From positions 124,001 through 188,000 of the forward strand of contig NZ_OAOD01000005.1 in assembly GCF_900205925.1 (NCBI RefSeq): a DNA stretch of 64,000 nt, given 5' to 3'. This document shows, one piece after another, positions 9,208-19,058 of this stretch. Both the position numbers and the translations under genes were made by a program. Each line of letters opens with the position of its first letter. Within the stretch, counting starts at the first letter, position 1. This DNA comes from Clostridium peptidivorans (GTDB lineage Bacteria > Bacillota > Clostridia > Clostridiales > Clostridiaceae). Below the pieces are notes generated by a model. The model was given only the letters and a program-made list of their open reading frames with translations, was not told the origin of the DNA and made no database searches.

Positions 9208-10621
9208 ATTTATTTAATTTTTCCTTACCTATTATATTTAAAAATTCAGCATTGTTTTTAGTTTTAAATAACATACTGATTAATTGTTCTGTTACATTTT
9301 GAGTGTTACTTTCAGTATATAACATTTTTCTTATGTTAAATGATGCATCATATTCTACTTCTGTTAAAAGTAAATCTTCTTTTCTTGTTCCAGATTTGTA
9401 AATATCTATAGCTGGGAATATTCTTCTTTCTTGAAGCTTTCTATCTAAGTGAACCTCCATATTACCAGTACCCTTAAATTCTTCAAATATCATATCATCC
9501 ATTCTGCTTCCAGTTTCAACTAAAGCTGTAGCAAGTATAGTTAAGCTTCCGCCTTCTTCTATATTTCTTGCGGCACCAAAGAATTTTTTAGGCATTATTA
9601 AAGCTCCTGGATCAAGCCCACCTGAAAGTGTTCTTCCCGTTGGAGTAATTGTCAAGTTATATGCTCTTGATAGTCTTGTTATACTATCTAAAAGTATAAT
9701 TACGTCTTGTCCTTGTTCTACCATTCTCTTAGCTCTTTCTAGAACCATATATGCCACCTTTGTATGATGTTCTGGTTCTTCGTCAAAGGTAGAATATATA
9801 ACTTCTCCATTTATAGATCTTTGCATATCAGTAACTTCTTCTGGTCTTTCATCAATAAGCAATACTATAAGTTTGGATTCAGGATGATTAGTAGAAATGC
9901 TTTGAGCAATTTTTTTAAGAAGAGTAGTCTTACCAGCCTTAGGAGGAGCTACAATAATTCCTCTTTGACCCTTTCCTATAGGACATATTATATCCATAAG
10001 CCTTGCTGAAAGGTCTTCTTTTATAGTTTCAAGTTTTATTCTTTTATTTGGATAAATAGGAGTTAATAATTCAAAAGGTTTTCTTCTAACTGCTCTTTCA
10101 GGATTTTCCCCATTTACTTTTTCCACATATAATAAGGCCTTAAACTTTTCTCCTTCCTTAGGAATTCTGACTTTACCTTGTACTTCGTCACCAGTTTTTA
10201 AATTAAATCTTCTTATTTGAGATGGTGATACATATATGTCATCTGGTCCTGTTAAATAATTTTTTCCTCTTAAAAATCCGTAGTTATTATTTTCTATTAT
10301 CTCTAATACACCTTTAGCTGTATCTGATTCATTTATCATTTCTTTAAGCTTTTCTTTTTTCTCCTCAGGGCTTACTTCCTGTGGCTTTATGTACTCTTTT
10401 TCTTGCTCCGGTGCTGGCTCATGTTTAACTTCTACTGTATTTTTAGGACTTATTTTTTCTCTTAATACTACCCCGTTCTTTTCTATATGCATAGGAGATA
10501 CCTTCTTAATCTCCTCTATAAGTTCTGACTTTTTTAATTTAGATATATTTTTTATGCCTAATTCCTTGGCAATAGACTTTAATTCGTTTACAGTCATATT
10601 GTCTAATTCCACATTTAACAA
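9206..10621 (-). CDS. rho: Transcription termination factor Rho
   Basis: 471 residues: an N-terminal helical Rho_N domain (residues 1-45), a charged linker, the RNA-binding cold-shock domain ([16 protein letters not shown] onward, from about residue 105) and the RecA-like ATPase with [12 protein letters not shown] and [17 protein letters not shown] start is proposed because AGGAGGTG sits seven bases before it; the first ATG is eight codons later without such spacing. A leader of about 120 bases lies upstream of the start, with an extended -10 (TAGGTTATAAT). Confidence 0.96.
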   Translation of the reverse strand: MLNVELDNMTVNELKSIAKELGIKNISKLKKSELIEEIKKVSPMHIEKNGVVLREKISPKNTVEVKHEPAPEQEKEYIKPQEVSPEEKKEKLKEMINESDTAKGVLEIIENNNYGFLRGKNYLTGPDDIYVSPSQIRRFNLKTGDEVQGKVRIPKEGEKFKALLYVEKVNGENPERAVRRKPFELLTPIYPNKRIKLETIKEDLSARLMDIICPIGKGQRGIIVAPPKAGKTTLLKKIAQSISTNHPESKLIVLLIDERPEEVTDMQRSINGEVIYSTFDEEPEHHTKVAYMVLERAKRMVEQGQDVIILLDSITRLSRAYNLTITPTGRTLSGGLDPGALIMPKKFFGAARNIEEGGSLTILATALVETGSRMDDMIFEEFKGTGNMEVHLDRKLQERRIFPAIDIYKSGTRKEDLLLTEVEYDASFNIRKMLYTESNTQNVTEQLISMLFKTKNNAEFLNIIGKEKLNK

Positions 10622-10784
10622 AAAATAACACCTCCTGCGATATTAAGTTATATATAATAAATCCTCTGGGAAAATAAAAGAAACTCTTCGAAGGGATATA
10701 TGCGATAACATTATAACCTATTTTACAAACTTTATCCAGAAAAATTTTAAGCGATAATATTATCATAGAGGCATTTAAATAGCT

Positions 10785-11126
10785 TTATAATAATGCATAA
10801 ACCTTATTATTAGTACTATTAAATAATTTAACCTTTTCTAGGACTTTCTCCTGATCTCCTATATAAAATAATGGTATGTAAATTTCTTTACATCCACCTA
10901 CTATTAGTTTAGAATTTAAAACTTCTTGAATGCTATATTCATATTTATGATTTTGCCCACAGAGTGGACACACAATTTCTAAACATACTTGCCTATTTTC
11001 AATAATTACATTTTTGATAGAGTTAATTTCATATTTTAAGGAGCTTAATTTAAATATAGAGACTTTCCTTATCTCATATTTAATCATATGATTTTTTAAA
11101 GCTATAGTAATATTTGAATTTATCAT
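10785..11126 (-). CDS. Small protein of unknown function with a CPLCG motif
   Basis: 113 residues; not recognised. GGAGATG five bases before the ATG supports translation. The only notable motif is CPLCGQNH at about residues 73-80, half of a possible zinc knuckle, with one more Cys in GGCKEI about 25 residues later. It lies between rho and another small unknown gene, all on the minus strand. Confidence 0.6.
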   Translation of the reverse strand: MINSNITIALKNHMIKYEIRKVSIFKLSSLKYEINSIKNVIIENRQVCLEIVCPLCGQNHKYEYSIQEVLNSKLIVGGCKEIYIPLFYIGDQEKVLEKVKLFNSTNNKVYALL

Positions 11127-11217
11127 TTTTTCATCTCCAAAAATTTTAAAATAACTAGAGTTATAGTATTTATAACATTTCTATAAATATTATGAATTTC
11201 CTCTTTTTAGTATATTA

Positions 11218-11571
11218 CTATTTCACTTTCTTATCTAACAGCTCCTCTGCTTCAAAATACATGTCCCTTATTCTTTTATTAAAAAGCATCTTTTCCTCTG
11301 CATTTTTCATGTATTCCTTAAAGTCTACTTTGCTTGAAGGAAAGTTTTCATGAAATTCTTGTTGATTTAAACATTCATACTTTTTCAATAGCAAGGCTAA
11401 TAAGTATTTACAATCTTCATCTTCTAGTATTTTAAAAAGCTCCCCTTCACTTACACCCTTATATTGGCATAAAAACTCTATTATATTTTTATATCTATTA
11501 TGTCTATCAAAAAAATAATTCATATTATATTCAACTACCTTCCTTAAATATTTACTTACATTAATGCCCAC
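11218..11571 (-). CDS. Small helical protein of unknown function
   Basis: 117 residues, predominantly charged and likely helical, no signal peptide and no motif I can name. The start is uncertain: the GTG at 11571 has no clear ribosome site, whereas the ATG at codon 17 has AAGGAAGG about 13 bases upstream. The reading frame is long for this AT-rich DNA and lies in a minus-strand series of genes, which is the main support. Confidence 0.5.
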   Translation of the reverse strand: MGINVSKYLRKVVEYNMNYFFDRHNRYKNIIEFLCQYKGVSEGELFKILEDEDCKYLLALLLKKYECLNQQEFHENFPSSKVDFKEYMKNAEEKMLFNKRIRDMYFEAEELLDKKVK

Positions 11572-11612
11572 TTTTTTTATTTTTAAACTTCATTTTATTA
11601 TAATCTATAAAA

Positions 11613-11644
11613 AAGACCTCAATAGGATACCCTATTGAGGTCTT
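11613..11644 (-). terminator. Terminator of the DUF1934 gene
   Basis: A perfect 14-bp stem (AAGACCTCAATAGG / CCTATTGAGGTCTT) with a 4-base loop, then TTTTTTA on the minus strand. The 3-prime stem includes the stop codon of the gene at 11632. Confidence 0.88.
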
Positions 11645-12054
11645 ATATCTATGGACAAAATAGTGCGAACAGGCTTTTGACCTGATACACTCATTTCATA
11701 ATCTACACGAATCTTTCCTCCATCATCATTTATATCTATCTTTAGATCATTGGTTGTTATAGCAATTTCCAAAACACCATAGGGAGTATCATAGAGACAT
11801 ACATGTTTTTTTCTATTTTCAAACTCCATTTTAGCATCTGTACTTCCCATTCTTAAAAGAATCATCCTTTTTTCATCAGGATAAATCTTAAAATGAGTAG
11901 TAGTACCTTCCATACCAGATATTTGAGTTTCTTCATATACTACACGATAAAGTCCTTCCATCTTAACAAACTTCCCTACAGAAATTACTTCAATAGAATT
12001 TTTTTCATCATTATCTTGAGTACTTTTAACAGTAATAAGTACTTCCTTTAGCAT
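11632..12054 (-). CDS. DUF1934 beta-barrel protein (YwiB-like)
   Basis: 140 residues from the ATG at 12054 (GAGGTGG eight bases upstream). Motifs such as GKFVKMEGLYRVVYEE, and MSVSGQKPVRTILSIDI near the end, fit the DUF1934 calycin-like barrel family found next to cell-wall or arginyl-tRNA genes in Firmicutes. Function is unknown. It is followed by a strong terminator, so the unit ddl - PP-loop enzyme - DUF1934 probably ends here. Confidence 0.75.
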   Translation of the reverse strand: MLKEVLITVKSTQDNDEKNSIEVISVGKFVKMEGLYRVVYEETQISGMEGTTTHFKIYPDEKRMILLRMGSTDAKMEFENRKKHVCLYDTPYGVLEIAITTNDLKIDINDDGGKIRVDYEMSVSGQKPVRTILSIDIRPQ

Positions 12055-12090
12055 TAGAACGACCACCTCTTCATCTAACTATTACAGAAC

Positions 12091-13071
12091 TTATATTATA
12101 TACTTATTTATTTCTTCATCAGTAGCTGGAGTAACAGTTATATGATTATTTAATTCCCTAGAAAAATTACCATACTTTATTACCACATTAGGATTATCTT
12201 TTCCCTTAGAGTATCTTGCAGTTATTTTAGCTGCCATCTCTATATCTTCATCAGTAGGTTTTCCAATAAGTACTACCATAGATCCATTATAATCTTCAGC
12301 AAAAAATATTAAATCTTCACAATTTAAATATTCTTTTATAGAGTTTGCTTCTTCTAATGTTCTAGTAGATATTATTTTACAATTAGGAGTAACTCTAAAG
12401 TGTCTGCCTATTCTCAAAAGATATAATTCCGATGAATTGGGCTCTTTATTATGTTCTAGTAATTCCTTTAATCTCTTAGAATAGTTAGGTTCTGTTAATT
12501 TACATCCTCCAGCAGGAGATGGATAATCAACTATGCCCCATTTTTCAGCTAACTCCATTTGAACTTTCCTAGTTCTACCTGATATATCTAAGAGTTTTTC
12601 CCTATCCACTAACCCACTTAACTCCATTTCTGTTGGAGGTAAATTTTTAGCACATAAAGGTCTTAATATCTTGTCACTATATCCTGACTCATTTTTTACT
12701 ATATCTAATGCAGAACGATTTTGAGACATAGGTCTTTGATTTAATACCTCTCCTGTTATTATAAAATCTGCATTAAGTTCTTCCAAAAGCTTTCCAGAAT
12801 AAGTCATCATTAAAGCATGACAGTCTACGCATGGATTCATATTTTTTCCATAACCATGTTTAGGATTTTTTACTATTCTTAAGTGATCATCAGAAAAGTC
12901 TACTACATGTAACGGTATTTCTATTTGTTCTGCCATTCTTACAGCATTTTTTTCATTAAAAAAATTTGATCTAAAGCATATTCCTATTACATCTATACCT
13001 TGTTCTTTCATTAATTTAGCAGCAAGTGTACTATCCAACCCACCTGACATCATTGCTAATGCCCTTGTCAT
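12091..13071 (-). CDS. PP-loop ATPase of the ThiI/MnmA type with an NFACT-R_2-like C-terminus
   Basis: 326 residues from the ATG at 13071 (AAAGGGTG six bases upstream). The N-terminal PP-loop SGGLDSTLAAKLM binds ATP; NPCVDCH (two cysteines three apart, about residues 81-84) and PAGGCKLTEP (about 190) add a third cysteine. The C-terminal 120 residues look like the DUF814/NFACT-R_2 fold. Family members are annotated as tRNA thiolation enzymes; which tRNA position is used is unknown. The three cysteines could hold a 4Fe-4S cluster as in TtcA/TtuA-like enzymes (inference). Confidence 0.75.
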   Translation of the reverse strand: MTRALAMMSGGLDSTLAAKLMKEQGIDVIGICFRSNFFNEKNAVRMAEQIEIPLHVVDFSDDHLRIVKNPKHGYGKNMNPCVDCHALMMTYSGKLLEELNADFIITGEVLNQRPMSQNRSALDIVKNESGYSDKILRPLCAKNLPPTEMELSGLVDREKLLDISGRTRKVQMELAEKWGIVDYPSPAGGCKLTEPNYSKRLKELLEHNKEPNSSELYLLRIGRHFRVTPNCKIISTRTLEEANSIKEYLNCEDLIFFAEDYNGSMVVLIGKPTDEDIEMAAKITARYSKGKDNPNVVIKYGNFSRELNNHITVTPATDEEINKYII

Positions 13072-13083
13072 ATTCATCACCCT

Positions 13084-14112
13084 TTATTTATTATTTCTTT
13101 CTATTGCAAGTTTAATTAATTCATCTATAAGCTCTGAATACTTTTTGCCTGAGGCCTCCCAAAGCTTAGGATACATACTGATTTGAGTAAATCCAGGTAA
13201 TGTGTTTACTTCATTGAAATAAGCCTCTCCTGTTTCCTTATCCATTAGAAAATCCACTCTAGACATTCCTTGGCAATCCAATAATGTATATATTTTTATA
13301 GCTAATTCTTTTACCTGTTGCAGCTTTTCATCATCTAAATTAGCTGGTATTAAGAGTTTTGAAGCTTCATCTTTATATTTTGCTTCGAAATCATAGAATT
13401 CCTTTGCAGGGACTATTTCTCCTGGTACGGCTCCTTTAGGTTCATCATTTCCAAGCACAGCTACTTCTATTTCTCTTGCATTTATAGACTCTTCTACAAG
13501 TATTTTTCTATCATACTTTAAGGCTTCTTCTAGTCCGTTTATAAGTTCCTGTCTATCATGAGCCTTAGTTATACCTACAGAAGAACCACTATTAGATGGC
13601 TTTATAAATACATCATATCCAAGCTTGCTTTCAATATTTTGTATTAATTCATCTTTATTTTTGTTATAATTATACTCTGTTACAACTACATAGTTAGCTT
13701 GTTTTATTCCAAAATTTTCTAAGACATACTTAGTGTATACTTTATCCATACATAATGCAGAAGATAGAACTCCTGGGCCTACAAAAGGAATTCCTATAAG
13801 CTTACATAAACCTTGAATTGTTCCATCTTCTCCATATAAACCATGCATTACAGGAAAAACTACCTCTACTTCTTTATTAAAAAGTATGTTTTGTGCATTT
13901 TCTTTTTTATTTTTATCGTCCTTTTCCCATAATCCATTCTCTATATTATCTATAGAACCTAGATATTCATACCAGTTTCCTGCTTTTGTAATACCAATTA
14001 CACGTATTTCATATTTAGATTTATCGATATTTCTAAGTACTGATGCTGCAGATACTCTAGATACCTCATGCTCTGTTGACTTTCCCCCAAAAAGAATAGC
14101 TATTTTATTCAT
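13084..14112 (-). CDS. ddl: D-alanine--D-alanine ligase
   Basis: 342 residues from the ATG at 14112, which has GGAGATG upstream; 16 extra in-frame codons lack support. N-terminal GGKSTEHEVSRVSA, the ATP-grasp segments PSNSGSSVGITK and the C-terminal FNEVNTLPGFTQISMYPKL are classic Ddl motifs. It makes D-Ala-D-Ala for peptidoglycan precursors. It is followed after 12 bases by the PP-loop gene. Confidence 0.96.
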   Translation of the reverse strand: MNKIAILFGGKSTEHEVSRVSAASVLRNIDKSKYEIRVIGITKAGNWYEYLGSIDNIENGLWEKDDKNKKENAQNILFNKEVEVVFPVMHGLYGEDGTIQGLCKLIGIPFVGPGVLSSALCMDKVYTKYVLENFGIKQANYVVVTEYNYNKNKDELIQNIESKLGYDVFIKPSNSGSSVGITKAHDRQELINGLEEALKYDRKILVEESINAREIEVAVLGNDEPKGAVPGEIVPAKEFYDFEAKYKDEASKLLIPANLDDEKLQQVKELAIKIYTLLDCQGMSRVDFLMDKETGEAYFNEVNTLPGFTQISMYPKLWEASGKKYSELIDELIKLAIERNNK

Positions 14113-14267
14113 TATCCCATCTCCTCTTAAAATAATTAAAAAGTATATATCATGGAGCATTATAATTTCATACTACACTATTTTAATATATTATTTTAAA
14201 ATGTAAATACTCACTATAACTAGTTTAATTTTTTTTATATATTTAATCAATAATTTTTTCTTATATT

Positions 14268-15635
14268 TTACATGGTAAGCTCACCATTAGGAGTGTTTAT
14301 TATTTGTATTATTCTTTGTTCAAATCCTGTATTTGCATTTATATACACTATAAAACTCTCTTCATTATACGTTCCCGAGAATTCATAACATAATGCTTCT
14401 GTATTTGTTTCAGTAGGAACAATAGTAAGCTTTACAGATTTTACATTTAATTTTTTCCCGACCCTTTGTTTTGCAACTTCTTCTGCCACCTTAGGCTTTT
14501 GTATGTTTCTTTTATCTAAATGTGATACAAGATACTTTTCCGCCTCTACACCTATTATATTTCCATTATCTAATGCAATTTTTACTTTTATTTGATCAGG
14601 ATACACTATTACATCCCCTTGCTTATAAACATAATTTACTATTAAAGTATTATTATAATTTAATGCATAGGTAGGATGCATATTATCATATCCTAAACTT
14701 TGCAAATATGTTTTCCCTAACTGTATAGCCTTTTCTTTAGATAGTTTTGGTGTTTTCACCTGTCTATAATCAAGTATATATACTACTCTTCCACCATTCT
14801 TACTTATATCACATACTACTTTAGATTTTTCATCTCTTCCTTTTAATACTACATCAAAGGAATATGTAGGAATTTTAGCTCTTGTATGTTCTTCTTTTAA
14901 AGTTATACTTTTTATTCTATTTTTCCCTATTGCTTTTTCAGCCGACTTTTGTGCTTCTTCTCTCGAAACTTCTTTCTCTGAATTTACCCTAGGCTTTATA
15001 TCTTGTACGTTATCAGAAAATGGTCCATCATATATAAGTGCAGGATATTGCGCTACTTGTTTTTGTATAGCTGAAAATTTTTCTACTACAGTTTCTTCAC
15101 CATTTTTGGCAAGTACTCCAGAAACCTTTTTTCTTATTTCTCCCCATTTTACATTTCCACTATTAATATCATCTGCAACTTGGTTTAATGATGCTTCCAA
15201 TTCAAAAGACCTATTTTTAAGCAATTCTATATTATTATAATCTTTTTCCTCTAAATTTTTACCTTGAGACGCTGACCTACCTAATGAATAACAGAAATCT
15301 CCCACTTGAGATAAAAACTTACTAGTATTTTGCATTGTTTGTTGCTCTATAGGTAAAGAATTTAACTTATCATTGGCAATAGCTGCATTTCTAAATATAT
15401 CACCAAAAACAATTATACTTTGTTCTCTAGAGCCTACTATAGCTGATTTGCCTAAATTAACCCTTATATTTTGCACAGAGTTTATAAGCTCATACATATT
15501 TTTACTATACTCTGCTTGCAAATAATTTCTATAATCTGTTCTTTCCAAAGTCATTAATATAGCAAATGTAGTAGAAAAAACTACTATTAGCGTTACAACT
15601 ATGGTATACAACATTCTTTTATTTTTTATTTTCAT
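14268..15635 (-). CDS. ypeB: Germination protein YpeB
   Basis: 455 residues: an uncleaved N-terminal membrane helix (residues 8-28), a helical region of about 190 residues and repeated PepSY-like domains (EEAQKSAEKAIGKNRI, KEKAIQLGKTYLQSLG, EEVAKQRVGKKLNVKS). YpeB partners the spore-cortex lytic enzyme SleB in the dormant spore. Usually sleB is adjacent; here the upstream 240 bases hold no gene and then a plus-strand glycosyltransferase begins, so any sleB is elsewhere. Confidence 0.9.
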   Translation of the reverse strand: MKIKNKRMLYTIVVTLIVVFSTTFAILMTLERTDYRNYLQAEYSKNMYELINSVQNIRVNLGKSAIVGSREQSIIVFGDIFRNAAIANDKLNSLPIEQQTMQNTSKFLSQVGDFCYSLGRSASQGKNLEEKDYNNIELLKNRSFELEASLNQVADDINSGNVKWGEIRKKVSGVLAKNGEETVVEKFSAIQKQVAQYPALIYDGPFSDNVQDIKPRVNSEKEVSREEAQKSAEKAIGKNRIKSITLKEEHTRAKIPTYSFDVVLKGRDEKSKVVCDISKNGGRVVYILDYRQVKTPKLSKEKAIQLGKTYLQSLGYDNMHPTYALNYNNTLIVNYVYKQGDVIVYPDQIKVKIALDNGNIIGVEAEKYLVSHLDKRNIQKPKVAEEVAKQRVGKKLNVKSVKLTIVPTETNTEALCYEFSGTYNEESFIVYINANTGFEQRIIQIINTPNGELTM

Positions 15636-15880
15636 GCCTGTACCTCCTATTTGGATAAATTTCTTTTTTTATTATCTGTAATAACCTTTATAGTTATTCA
15701 TTACCTAAATTTAAAAGAATTCCTCTTTACTTATATGGTATAATGTATCTTGTAATAAAATTAATGCACTATTGAATCATATTATTAAGTGCTTATATTT
15801 TTAATTAAAATGGTGTACAATATTTAATGTGAATTTTTCTTAATTTTAGGAGTTTTACAGGAAGGGGACATACTTACATA

Positions 15881-17011
15881 ATGAAAGCTTTAATTTTTTC
15901 AGTATCCGCAGGCGGAGGGCATAAACGTGCAGCTGAAGCAGTAAAATCCTATATTGACATTTATGATAATAATAGCGAAGTGAAAATAATAGATACGTTA
16001 AAATACATAAATCCCTTAATAGATAAAGTTGTAATAGGGGGATATTTAAAAACTATAAAAATATCTCCTAACCTATTTGGCAAGCTTTATAATTATTCTG
16101 AAACAGACTATGGGATTGCTAATTTAAGTGCTAAGATAAATGAAATGCTAACTTATAAATTAATACCTCTTATAGATGAGTTTAAACCAGACATTTTAAT
16201 TTCTACTCATGCATTTACTACAGAAATGATATCCATTATAAAAATGAAACACAAGAAAAATTTGCCTACGGTTTCTATAATAACTGATTATGCCTCTCAT
16301 AGCTTTTGGCTTCATCCTTATATAGATGCCTATATAGTTTCAAATTCAGATATGGTTGAAGAAATGGTGTCTAAGGGAATAGATAGAAATACTATATACA
16401 ATATAGGTATTCCCATTAACCCTGAATTTTTTAAAAAATATAATCCACAAAAAACTTTAGAAGATATAGGGCTTTCTTCAAATAAAAAGACTATTCTCAT
16501 TATGGGAGGTAGTTTGGGCATTGGCAAAATAGAACATATATATAAGCAACTTTTATTCCTAGATAAAGATATACAAATAATAATAGTTGCAGGCAGGAAT
16601 AAAAAACTGTATGATGAGCTTATTAAAATTAGAGATACCTTTCAAACAAAGCCTACTTACATTATTGGATTTACTGATAATGTAAACAAGTATATGCAGG
16701 CTTGTGACTTACTTATATCTAAACCTGGCGGACTTACCGTTACAGAAGCTTTAATATGTGGAGTTCCTTTAGCAATATTTTCTCCAATACCAGGTCAAGA
16801 AGAGAAAAATGCACAATTTTTATTAAAGTATAATCTTGCCATAAACTTAAATGAAAGTAAAAATTCCATAGATGCTATAGATTATCTAATTTCAAACGAA
16901 GTAAAACTTCAGGAAATGAAAGATAATTGTAGAGAATTTTCCAAACCACAGGTTGGAGAAAACTTATACAATATATTAAAATCTCTATTAGATAAAAATT
17001 CTTTAAAATAA
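15881..17011 (+). CDS. GT28 glycosyltransferase, monogalactosyldiacylglycerol-synthase/UgtP type
   Basis: 376 residues. The N-terminal FSVSAGGGHKRAAEAVK and the MGDG-synthase-like middle part (ISTHAFTTEM, ITDYASHSFW) are followed by the GT28 nucleotide-sugar domain (KPGGLTVTEALICGVP, PIPGQEEKNA). Such enzymes add sugar to diacylglycerol at the inner membrane face, giving glycolipids or lipoteichoic acid anchors. It is a single plus-strand gene with its own terminator. Confidence 0.85.
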   Translation: MKALIFSVSAGGGHKRAAEAVKSYIDIYDNNSEVKIIDTLKYINPLIDKVVIGGYLKTIKISPNLFGKLYNYSETDYGIANLSAKINEMLTYKLIPLIDEFKPDILISTHAFTTEMISIIKMKHKKNLPTVSIITDYASHSFWLHPYIDAYIVSNSDMVEEMVSKGIDRNTIYNIGIPINPEFFKKYNPQKTLEDIGLSSNKKTILIMGGSLGIGKIEHIYKQLLFLDKDIQIIIVAGRNKKLYDELIKIRDTFQTKPTYIIGFTDNVNKYMQACDLLISKPGGLTVTEALICGVPLAIFSPIPGQEEKNAQFLLKYNLAINLNESKNSIDAIDYLISNEVKLQEMKDNCREFSKPQVGENLYNILKSLLDKNSLK

Positions 17012-17053
17012 AGACCAATGGTATAATTCAATAGAATTTTACCATTGGTCTTT
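17010..17053. terminator. Bidirectional terminator between the GT28 gene and spoIIR
   Basis: A 13-bp perfect stem (AAGACCAATGGTA / TACCATTGGTCTT) with a 16-base loop and T-rich tails on both strands, between two convergent genes. Confidence 0.85.
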
Positions 17054-17096
17054 ATTTTAAAAGATGAGTTCCATGCTTTAATTAAAATAATTTAGC

Positions 17097-17780
17097 TTAT
17101 ATGTTAAACACTTCTCTTATCAACTCAAATATTTTAAATTTAACAACTACTTTATTCTCACCCTTAGATTTCTCTTTATTTGCTTTATTTTTATTTGTAT
17201 CATCCTTTTTTACAGTATTATCTACAGCTTTATATTCTTCATCTGTAAATACAGCTTTCATTTCTTTTTCTGTTTCCTCTTGCGCTATATTTCCCTTTGT
17301 AATATCTACAAAGCATAATGGAGGGAACATAATACACCACCAATTTTGACCCTTACCTTCTCCTATTATTATTCTATAGGCTTCATACTCTCCTGCTGGT
17401 AATGTTATACTCCCATAGGTCTTAACCGGAAAATTTTCATGGGATAGAGTTGTATCTAAAGCGTATTTATATCCATTTTCTTTTATTACTCTTTCTGATA
17501 TTTTTCTTATTTCATCATCATTTTCAATTATTATTTTTCTTGAATCATCTAAACTCTTTGAATTCTTAAGCTTAGGTGTCATATATTTTAATACTTCATT
17601 TCTTACTTTTAGCTTGAGTTTTTGATCATTGTTTAAATCACTATTTGCTATTACATGAAATCTAATTAATTTATTTGCAATCTTTTTCTGCATAAAGCTT
17701 GTCTTAATTGTAGGACCATAAACAGTCATAATAATAAATAATAAAAATATAGTAATAATAGCTATAAAAGTTTTTTTCAT
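17097..17780 (-). CDS. spoIIR: Stage II sporulation protein R
   Basis: 227 residues with an N-terminal membrane/signal segment, then the SpoIIR core: LIRFHVIANSDLNNDQKLKLKVR, SLPAGEY-like ITLPAGEYEA and GQNWWCIMFPPLCF. In Bacillus SpoIIR is secreted by the forespore and triggers SpoIIGA to process pro-SigmaE in the mother cell. The C-terminal tail here is Lys- and Asp-rich (about residues 190-212), longer than the minimal family domain. Confidence 0.94.
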   Translation of the reverse strand: MKKTFIAIITIFLLFIIMTVYGPTIKTSFMQKKIANKLIRFHVIANSDLNNDQKLKLKVRNEVLKYMTPKLKNSKSLDDSRKIIIENDDEIRKISERVIKENGYKYALDTTLSHENFPVKTYGSITLPAGEYEAYRIIIGEGKGQNWWCIMFPPLCFVDITKGNIAQEETEKEMKAVFTDEEYKAVDNTVKKDDTNKNKANKEKSKGENKVVVKFKIFELIREVFNI

Positions 17781-17873
17781 AATTTCTCCCCCTAATATAT
17801 CTAAATTCTTTTTCCCCTACTTCACTAGCTATTATTACCAGTATTATTTTTTATAATCACTTATTTATATTTT

Positions 17874-19058
17874 TTATTTTACTTGCCCTATTCTTCTTAC
17901 ATTAACCACACAATTTACATTTACCTTAGCACTTTTATATACATCATCCCAATTATTCTTAACCCTATTCCATATAAGCGGATGAAACTTCTGAACATAT
18001 TCCTTAAGATCTAATAAATCTACTTCGTATTTATCTTGAAGTACTTTTATAAGTCTTTCATTTTCATATTTTAACGATTTACTCAAATTATTTTCTAGCT
18101 CCTCAATGAAATTTCTAGAAAATACATGTTCCCCCACATAATATCCTTTAACTTCTCCTTCTAGCTTTAAATTAATATCAAACTGTAATTTATCATCATT
18201 TTCCCTAACCTTTATTTTCCTCTCAATTCCCTCTATTTCAAAATCAATAGGGTGACCTTCCTTGTATACTACTCTCTTTCCTCTCTTAATCTTACCTTGT
18301 AAAATTTGAATATCTTCAGTCATATCTACTGATAACGTATCTACCATTTTATAATTTTTTACTATACCTGTTCCTGCAAGCTTAAGTTCATTTTTTTCTC
18401 TATCTAGGGATATACATGGAATACTAACATTTCCTGATGTAATTAAATCATTAATAAATTCATCCAAAGTTATTGGTATTACACCAACTTTTCTATCGCT
18501 ACCTTTTATAATTCCTTCGAGGTAGTTATCTATACTCTTCTCCATATCAGGCTTAAATTTTAAGAAATCTTCCACTTTTCCAAGAGTCATGATAACTAAC
18601 ATATTCCTTTTTAATGATGGCTGCCTTTGTAGATAATCCACAACCTCCTTTGCTACATCTGGATATGCAAAAAATTCATTTCCAAGTAAAATTATTTGCG
18701 TGTGTGCAAAACTTATACTTCTGCTACTCTTTTCTATAGCCTTAGATATAGCATCCTCCATAGAATAAGCCTCTGTAGTTATTGTCTTTGTTTTTGCTAC
18801 TCCTCCCTGCTGTGGCCCTAACTGACTTATATCAGGAAAATTATAGAATACACTTAACTTTTTAAAATCAATTTCCGAAAACGGCTCTCCAGGCTTTATT
18901 TTTTTTAGTTCATCTATTTTTCCTATATCTGTTCCTATGTCTATTCCTATGGTAGAAATAAAATTTCTTCTATCTATTTCAACTTTATCCCAACAACCGT
19001 TAAGTAATATACTCATAATTAATAAAATTGTTAGCGAAAGCTTATTGTGTCTTCTCAT
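17874..19058 (-). CDS. Spore germination receptor C subunit (Ger(x)C lipoprotein)
   Basis: 394 residues. The lipoprotein signal ends LLNGCWDKVEIDRR; GCWD is the hallmark of GerAC/GerKC proteins, with Cys22 lipidated. It forms part of the germinant receptor on the inner spore membrane. Its ATG lies inside the B-subunit gene (17-base overlap) with GGAGGAAGG as ribosome site, so translation is coupled. The ligand specificity cannot be read from sequence. Confidence 0.93.
   Translation of the reverse strand: MRRHNKLSLTILLIMSILLNGCWDKVEIDRRNFISTIGIDIGTDIGKIDELKKIKPGEPFSEIDFKKLSVFYNFPDISQLGPQQGGVAKTKTITTEAYSMEDAISKAIEKSSRSISFAHTQIILLGNEFFAYPDVAKEVVDYLQRQPSLKRNMLVIMTLGKVEDFLKFKPDMEKSIDNYLEGIIKGSDRKVGVIPITLDEFINDLITSGNVSIPCISLDREKNELKLAGTGIVKNYKMVDTLSVDMTEDIQILQGKIKRGKRVVYKEGHPIDFEIEGIERKIKVRENDDKLQFDINLKLEGEVKGYYVGEHVFSRNFIEELENNLSKSLKYENERLIKVLQDKYEVDLLDLKEYVQKFHPLIWNRVKNNWDDVYKSAKVNVNCVVNVRRIGQVK

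Noticed and set aside
10539..10766. A 75-codon minus-strand frame overlapping the rho start
   Set aside because: It overlaps the rho coding start in another frame and the rho leader; it has no ribosome site and no protein-like pattern.
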